NCBI GenBank assembly: GCA_947057505.1
Contig: CAMSEM010000075.1
Location: 1 to 6,096, forward strand
DNA length: 6,096 nucleotides
Source of the DNA: an uncultured Clostridium sp.
GTDB lineage: Bacteria > Bacillota > Clostridia > TANB77 > CAG-508
Direction of reading: 5' to 3'
A model generated the notes under the pieces. That model was not told the DNA's origin. It was given only the letters and a program-made list of their open reading frames with translations, and did not search any database. Position numbers and translations under genes: made by a program. Position 1 is the first letter of the stretch. Each line of letters starts with the position of its first letter. Of this stretch, positions 1-3,787 are shown piece by piece.

Positions 1-195
1 CTAACTCTTTGGGCACATATGAGGTCTTACGAATTTACCTTTTCTAAGGGCTTTCGCTTTACAAGTGGAACAAGTGTAATGAAAGTTTTTGCAAACGGCT
101 CCATTGTTTTGAAAAAGGATGGAAACATTTCTCGTATGAAAGCTAGCCATCCCACTACTTACGCAAAACTTTTGGATCTCCTTTCTAAGCGCTGA
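1..195 (+). CDS. 3' end of an unknown gene, truncated by the window edge
   Basis: An open frame runs from the first base to a TGA at 193-195 and gives 64 residues. The product is not recognised. The visible part is basic and mixed alpha/beta in character: F/S/T-rich strands (YEFTFSKGFRFTSG), then VMKVFANGSIVLKK, then a probable C-terminal helix (TTYAKLLDLLSKR). There is an internal ATG at 19, but no Shine-Dalgarno sequence precedes it, so the gene most likely starts upstream of the window. A terminator follows 18 bases after the stop. The four Arg codons are AGG, CGC, CGT and CGC, unlike the AGA-dominated usage of the pilin-like gene and leuS. The C-terminus resembles the end of the protein at 583-951 in pattern (F-x-x-G, V/K-rich strand, N, V, P, then a final L/K/R helix). 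I read this as a possible distant paralogy, not an established one. The coding call is good, but the function is unknown. Confidence 0.6.
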   Translation, partial: LTLWAHMRSYEFTFSKGFRFTSGTSVMKVFANGSIVLKKDGNISRMKASHPTTYAKLLDLLSKR

Positions 196-213
196 TATTT
201 CAGTTATTAGTTT

Positions 214-260
214 AAGGCTTTGGATTTTATCCTTAGCCTTATTTTTATGCTTTTTCTTTT
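214..260 (+). terminator. Intrinsic terminator after the first partial gene
   Basis: AAGGCT (214-219) pairs with AGCCTT (235-240), and GGAT pairs with ATCC in the inner stem around a 3-nt loop. A two-base T/T mismatch separates the two stems. A long T-rich run follows (241-263). The position, 18 bases after the TGA, fits termination of the first gene. Confidence 0.65.
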
Positions 261-271
261 TTTATATAAAA

Positions 272-304
272 AGTGTCTCCAATATTGATAAATTTATGCA
301 TAAT
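272..304. repeat. Short dispersed repeat, copy 1 (partner at 1122-1150)
   Basis: AGTGT, then TCTCCAATATTGAT (276-289), then TGCATAAT (297-304) recur in the same order and orientation at 1122-1150. Copy 1 lacks two T's after AGTGT and has 6 extra bases between the core and TGCATAAT. It lies downstream of the terminator of the first partial gene, as copy 2 lies downstream of the terminator of the second small gene. Confidence 0.6.
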
Positions 305-515
305 GCTTAGCTTTATTACTACAAGTTATTGATATAATTTCAATAACATAGTACTTATTGTCTATAAATTTATAGCATACCTGCTTGCTAATAATCTTTT
401 TAAAAATAATTTTTTTAAGTTCCAAAGCTTGTAATTATATAATTTTATGGACATATTGAAATATTTAAATTTTGCTAAAAGGATTTTTCTAAATACTTTA
501 ATTTTACAGAACGTG

Positions 516-545
516 TTGACATTTTACCATTAATAGTTGTACAAT
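516..545 (+). promoter_or_regulatory. Sigma-A type promoter of the 122-aa gene
   Basis: A perfect -35 TTGACA (516-521) and a -10 TACAAT (540-545) are separated by 18 bases. Transcription would start near 552 and leave a leader of about 30 nt that contains the RBS. This is the best promoter visible in the window. Confidence 0.75.
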
Positions 546-563
546 AGTATTGTTAAATACTAT
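544..563. promoter_or_regulatory. Perfect 8+8 bp palindrome, likely operator
   Basis: ATAGTATT (544-551) and AATACTAT (556-563) are perfect inverted repeats around GTTA. The element overlaps the last bases of the -10 and the predicted start site, which is where a dimeric repressor would block RNA polymerase. An alternative is a weak 5'-leader hairpin just before the RBS. It does not match a LexA/DinR box (GAAC-4-GTTC) or any other operator I can name with confidence. Confidence 0.55.
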
Positions 564-582
564 ATAAAGGAGGACATTTATT

Positions 583-951
583 ATGATTAGACATCAAAGC
601 GTTTTACTTTGGGAACTTTTGAAGAGGGCTCTTGAATTTCGGAAAAATACAACTTATCTTATGCGCCTCCCAGACTCCAGCGAAGAAGTAGATATTACAT
701 CTACTTTAGAAACTCTGGCAGACTTTTGTCCATCACATGTTTGTATGACTAACTTATTCTTATCTCTTTGCAATGCAAGTATGGAAAACATCTCTCCTCT
801 TACTTATTTGAAGGAAGATAGCTTGCGTAGTATTGAGTTTCATCCTGGTCATATTGTAAAACTTTTGGATAATAATGTTGTTAAGTTTTCTCTTAACAGT
901 CAAGATCCAGATAATGTAAGTAGAGTATTTTCTTTTCTTCGTAGCTGCTAA
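583..951 (+). CDS. Small soluble protein of unknown function (122 aa)
   Basis: The product is not recognised. The start is secure: AAGGAGGA at 567-574 sits 8 bases before the ATG. The protein has no signal peptide or membrane segment. Residues 6-29 look like an amphipathic helix (SVLLWELLKRALEF), residues 37-66 look helical and contain Cys49, Cys54 and Cys63, residues 84-104 look like beta strands (IEFHPG, VKLLDNNVVKFSL), and 109-120 look like a closing helix ending in Cys122. The Cys spacing does not form a clear metal site. The gene is monocistronic, with its own strong promoter, a palindromic possible operator and a strong terminator 6 bases after the stop, so it is probably well expressed and regulated alone. 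Its seven Arg codons include AGG, CGG and CGC, which are not used in the pilin-like gene or in the good part of leuS, suggesting foreign origin. It may be distantly related to the partial protein at 1-195. A phage- or plasmid-derived accessory role is possible but unproven. Confidence 0.8.
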   Translation: MIRHQSVLLWELLKRALEFRKNTTYLMRLPDSSEEVDITSTLETLADFCPSHVCMTNLFLSLCNASMENISPLTYLKEDSLRSIEFHPGHIVKLLDNNVVKFSLNSQDPDNVSRVFSFLRSC

Positions 952-957
952 AGCAGC

Positions 958-992
958 AAAAAAGATAACTTCTATTTGAGGTTATCTTTTTT
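958..992. terminator. Strong, probably bidirectional intrinsic terminator
   Basis: AAAAAAGATAAC (958-969) pairs with GTTATCTTTTTT (981-992). On the plus strand the stem continues with a U-G, a U-A and a C-G pair around a TATTT loop. Because the stem ends in A- and T-tracts, it can also terminate minus-strand transcripts, where one C/A mismatch appears. It lies between the convergent 583-951 gene and the minus-strand pilin-like gene. A small GCTGC/GCAGC hairpin (944-957) overlaps the stop codon just before it. Confidence 0.8.
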
Positions 993-1121
993 ATTACTGT
1001 AATAATTCATCTTTTTACTGAGTTCCTATATATCATTTTATCATTTACAACATTCTCCTATTGTATATGATATACTTTTATATTTAATTTACATAATTTC
1101 AACATGTTTTTCGATTTTTCT

Positions 1122-1150
1122 AGTGTTTCTCCAATATTGATTTGCATAAT
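1122..1150. repeat. Short dispersed repeat, copy 2 (partner at 272-304)
   Basis: AGTGTT, then TCTCCAATATTGAT (1128-1141), then TGCATAAT (1143-1150) match copy 1 in order and orientation, with a shorter gap between the last two blocks. It lies between the terminator of the 122-aa gene and the 3' end of the pilin-like gene. The rest of 993-1211 is AT-rich and shows no gene. Confidence 0.6.
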
Positions 1151-1211
1151 CTTTTATTGTTTTGAATATTGAACATATTTGCGGTAAGTATCACTATTTT
1201 TATTGTAAATC

Positions 1212-3263
1212 TTAAGGTGTTAGAGCAGCTCTAAAGCTACAGATTGCATTTTGATTTGCTCTACCATCTCTTGAGTTAACATTAAATATATTACCATCTG
1301 AGCCTCTTAAGAAGAAAGATTCTGTCCAATTATTTGCCATTACCCCATCATTCCATGTATATGCATCTAAGTTGGATGCACCATAACTTTTCATTGTTTG
1401 AAACATGGCATCTCCAATAATTGATGCACTTTTCCAATACAAAGCCCCTCTACCATTTTCCATTCCCCAATCGTTATAGCCCATTGCATATTTACTATTA
1501 CTTTTAGAAGTAAAGCTTTCTCCTTGCTCTAAATATTTAGCATATCTGTAAAAATTATATGTTGCTGTATATTCAGCAGCTCCAGTAATCATATCATAAA
1601 CTCCATATACATTACCTGTTGTACTTTGTTTTTGATTATTAGCTTGTTTAAAGGCATCTGCACCACTCCCGCCACCAGTTAGCGTTGAGTAATCATCAAA
1701 ATCAGCAGAAACTTTATAGCCATTTCTTCCATATTTACCGTGAGCAAGGAAAATGACAGCTCCCCATTCACTATTTTTCGCCATATGACTATGCATAAAG
1801 CTTGTATTATTATCAAGTGGATCTTCCTCACCTACTTGACCATAATTTGCTTCTCTTGCACTAGTATAATAATCACCTACTTTTTGTGATCTTATACTTT
1901 TAACTCCTGGTATACTTTGCAAATAAGTTCCGCTACTTCCAGACATTTCGAATTTTGCAAACCAAAATCCAGGAATTGACTCTCCCCAACCACCTAAGTT
2001 GATATTTTCAGTTTTATCTGCTTCTTCTGTAGCAGTAGTACCAAATGCGGGGTGTACTATATATAGATATCCATCATCATCTTCAACAGTTTCTACTCCA
2101 CTCTCTAAGTCAAATCTCTTCTTGCCATCTAAATGTCTCCACATTCCATAACCATCATAATAGCCTGTTGGTTGTGTGCTTGTTTCATTTTCATAATAAA
2201 TTATTCTATAGGCATATCTTGGCACCCATACAAAATAGCTTCCATTTTCTGTTTTGGCATTTGCCCAATAGCTATTGGTATTTTCTTCTAAATCTTCTCT
2301 TGCTTCATAATTATACCAATCATGTTTCGTGTTTGCCTCATTTGCTATTGCTTCTGTTTCACCATTCCATCTTATTGGTTTCATTTTATTGCCTTCTTTA
2401 CCTAAAACTGGTGCATTTGGCTCTGGTATTATTTCATTTTTTTCATTTAGCCATACAATATCTACTCTTCCATAATTAGTTAAGAAAGAGTTGCCTGAAT
2501 CAGTATGTCCTTCTACTGGTTGTAGCATAACTACAATTTTACATTTTTGTGGTAGTAGCTCTCCATAACCTACTGTTATTTCTGCTTTACCTGTACTTTC
2601 TCCACTTTGTATGATTACCTTATTTTCAGTAATGTTTTCTATGGTTATAATTTCACTATTAGAAGTAGCTGTTGGCATGATTGTTTGCTGATTCCCTTTT
2701 AATTCTTCTTTCGTTTTTCCATTTGCTTTGTCTAATACAATCTGATTATTTTCTAAAGCAATTTTATAGTATTTACTATCTACTTCTGCATAATAAATAT
2801 ATTCTAAATTTTCATTACGTTTATAGATAATATTTATTTCTTTTGTTCCATTCTTACTCATTTTTATTGTTTTGGGTTCTATTTCTATTCCTACTATGGC
2901 ATTTTTATCTGGTTGTATCTGTTCTATATGATATTTTTGCTTTTCTAGTTCTTGTTTAATATCTTCCATGGTAATTATTTTATTTGGATTACCTTCTTCA
3001 TACTTTTTTGTGTTTAAATTTATATAAGCAATATTTGCTTTTTCTTCTATTTCTGCAAGCTTTGTCTGTACCCCTGCATTTTCTGCGGTTTTAAATATGC
3101 TATGCTTTCCAAATAGCACAGTTATTGTTACTCCTGCTAAAATTAAAAGTACTACTATGGTTACCACTAAAGCAATTAAAGTAATACCTTTTTCTTGTTT
3201 GCCCATTTCACTTTTACAATTTACAACTCTTTTCTTTGCTTGGTTCATTTCTTGCATTTCCAT
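1212..3263 (-). CDS. Pilin-like surface protein with C-terminal FGE/C-type-lectin-like domain (683 aa)
   Basis: Probably a membrane-anchored or pilus-incorporated surface protein. The ATG (complement 3261-3263) is preceded at 6 bases by AAGGAGG (complement 3270-3276). Residues 1-26 form a charged leader ending KQEKG, followed by ITLIAL and a hydrophobic helix (27-51), the pattern of a type IV prepilin cut after Gly26. The usual Glu at mature position 5 is Ala31. Residues 55-120 look helical. Residues 125-247 are strand-rich and end in a GKAEITVGYG / KCKIVV stretch reminiscent of bacterial Ig-like (Big_2) domains. Residues ~325-683 resemble FGE-sulfatase/C-type-lectin-fold proteins: SYFVWVPRYAYRI (342-354), NSEWGAVIFLAHGKYGRNG (497-515), TTGNVYGVYDM (548-558) and FLRGSDGNIF...SFRAAL (651-681). 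Only three Cys are present (16, 241, 675), so the Cys pair of true FGE enzymes is missing and a binding role is likelier than catalysis. No pilus assembly or prepilin peptidase gene is in the window. Ligand and partners are unknown. Confidence 0.85.
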   Translation of the reverse strand: MEMQEMNQAKKRVVNCKSEMGKQEKGITLIALVVTIVVLLILAGVTITVLFGKHSIFKTAENAGVQTKLAEIEEKANIAYINLNTKKYEEGNPNKIITMEDIKQELEKQKYHIEQIQPDKNAIVGIEIEPKTIKMSKNGTKEINIIYKRNENLEYIYYAEVDSKYYKIALENNQIVLDKANGKTKEELKGNQQTIMPTATSNSEIITIENITENKVIIQSGESTGKAEITVGYGELLPQKCKIVVMLQPVEGHTDSGNSFLTNYGRVDIVWLNEKNEIIPEPNAPVLGKEGNKMKPIRWNGETEAIANEANTKHDWYNYEAREDLEENTNSYWANAKTENGSYFVWVPRYAYRIIYYENETSTQPTGYYDGYGMWRHLDGKKRFDLESGVETVEDDDGYLYIVHPAFGTTATEEADKTENINLGGWGESIPGFWFAKFEMSGSSGTYLQSIPGVKSIRSQKVGDYYTSAREANYGQVGEEDPLDNNTSFMHSHMAKNSEWGAVIFLAHGKYGRNGYKVSADFDDYSTLTGGGSGADAFKQANNQKQSTTGNVYGVYDMITGAAEYTATYNFYRYAKYLEQGESFTSKSNSKYAMGYNDWGMENGRGALYWKSASIIGDAMFQTMKSYGASNLDAYTWNDGVMANNWTESFFLRGSDGNIFNVNSRDGRANQNAICSFRAALTP
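1215..1331 (-). other. Candidate ligand-binding / variable C-terminal segment of the lectin-like domain
   Basis: Residues 645-683 of the pilin-like protein (NNWTESFFLRG to SFRAALTP) occupy the position of the variable region in C-type-lectin-fold proteins diversified by retroelements. The segment is rich in Asn, Asp, Ser and Arg between the fixed-looking FLRG and SFRAAL blocks. No second copy (template repeat) and no reverse transcriptase are visible in the window. Diversification is therefore only an inference from fold and position, and an ordinary fixed lectin-like tail is equally possible. Confidence 0.3.
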
Positions 3264-3329
3264 CTCTTTCCTCCTTCTTCTTTTGTTTCTGTTTAGTATA
3301 TTTTATACAGCTTTCTCATATTTTTCTTA

Positions 3330-3335
3330 ATTATA
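3330..3335 (-). promoter_or_regulatory. Possible -10 element of the pilin-like gene
   Basis: The complement reads TATAAT exactly, about 67 bases upstream of the start codon and abutting the 20-bp tandem repeat. No convincing TTGACA lies 16-18 bases upstream. TATACT (complement 3295-3300) is a second candidate. In this AT-rich DNA either could be chance. Confidence 0.3.
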
Positions 3336-3374
3336 TTTTTGTAATTATCTTTGCATTTTTATAATTATCTTTAC
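3335..3374. repeat. Two-copy 20-bp imperfect tandem repeat
   Basis: ATTTTTGTAATTATCTTTGC (3335-3354) is followed directly by ATTTTTATAATTATCTTTAC (3355-3374), with 2 mismatches in 20, both G to A. It lies about 70-110 bases upstream of the pilin-like start, where copy number could affect promoter spacing. Confidence 0.65.
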
Positions 3375-3730
3375 TATTATTTAATTCTTTCAATCTATAG
3401 TACTCCTAATAGTATTTGTTTATCATGAACTAAAATTTACTTTATAATATTATCCAAAATTGACACTATAAAAATAATGTATAGAAACTTATATTTTTCA
3501 AATTCATTATACTTTTCACTACTTTTTTTAGCAATATGAAAGAACTCTTTAGGTGGTATCTTTTTGACATAATGTTATCTTTATTTTCTATATATTTTAT
3601 TTTGTAATTGTTCCATGCTTGTTGCTTACAAAATTACTATATTACAAGGTTTTTACCTTAGTGTGACTGAATAATTACTTTTTACCCTAAAAGATTTGCA
3701 AACCCTCTTTATTTTCTGGTACAAATGATA

Positions 3731-3736
3731 TATAAT
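3731..3736 (+). promoter_or_regulatory. Probable -10 element of leuS
   Basis: A perfect TATAAT lies about 50 bases before the leuS start. The hexamer at the expected -35 position (TTTATT, 3708-3713) is poor. The overlapping TGATATATAA at 3726-3735 could act as an extended -10. A start near 3743 would give a leader of about 45 nt, too short for a T-box. Confidence 0.45.
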
Positions 3737-3787
3737 AGATAACGATTAAAATTTAATATTTTAGAAAATTGAAAGGTGGAAATATAA

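Larger units (their letters stand above)
196..582. other. AT-rich intergenic region between the two small genes
   Basis: This stretch holds no credible gene. In order it contains the terminator of the first gene (214-260), copy 1 of a short repeated motif (272-304), an AT-rich spacer, and the promoter, palindrome and RBS of the next gene (516-574). The spacer has only small symmetric elements, such as ATAAATTTAT at 364-373 and TAGCA/TGCTA arms at 373-390. These are not remarkable at this base composition. Confidence 0.6.
3264..3787. other. Divergent AT-rich intergenic region between pilin-like gene and leuS
   Basis: These 524 bases hold no credible gene. They contain the RBS of the pilin-like gene (complement 3270-3276), a 20-bp tandem repeat (3335-3374), two isolated TTGACA hexamers on the plus strand (3460-3465 and 3564-3569) without well-placed -10 partners, a small AAGGT-TTTT-ACCTT hairpin (3646-3659), a TATAAT before leuS (3731-3736) and the leuS RBS (3772-3780). 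No T-box element (AGGGTGGNACCGCG type) was found. Confidence 0.55.

Noticed and set aside
1063..1075. GTATAT-G-ATATAC inverted repeat
   Set aside because: Short and made almost entirely of A/T in an AT-rich spacer, with no gene or promoter positioned to use it.
1115..1180. Tiny minus-strand open frame (MFNIQNNK...) after the pilin-like stop codon
   Set aside because: About 18 codons without an RBS, overlapping repeat copy 2. No support for translation.
951..1211. DGR template repeat or retroelement RNA next to the possible variable region
   Set aside because: I looked for a near-copy of the last ~100 coding bases and found none here or in the other spacers.
1411..1425. Third partial match to the TCTCCAATATTGAT motif
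   Set aside because: It has an inserted base and encodes the SASIIGDA part of the pilin-like protein, so protein coding explains it.
2045..2479. Plus-strand open frame of 144 codons
   Set aside because: It lies wholly antisense to the pilin-like gene, is His/Leu-rich low-complexity translation of the complement, and has no RBS.
3097..3330. Plus-strand open frame of 77 codons over the start of the pilin-like gene
   Set aside because: Its hydrophobic translation mirrors the complement of the prepilin helix and the T-rich leader. No RBS is present, and the opposite strand has a clear gene.
3477..3539. Tiny open frame beginning MYRNLYF in the intergenic region
   Set aside because: Only 20 codons, no Shine-Dalgarno sequence and no recognisable features. 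It is expected by chance in AT-rich DNA.
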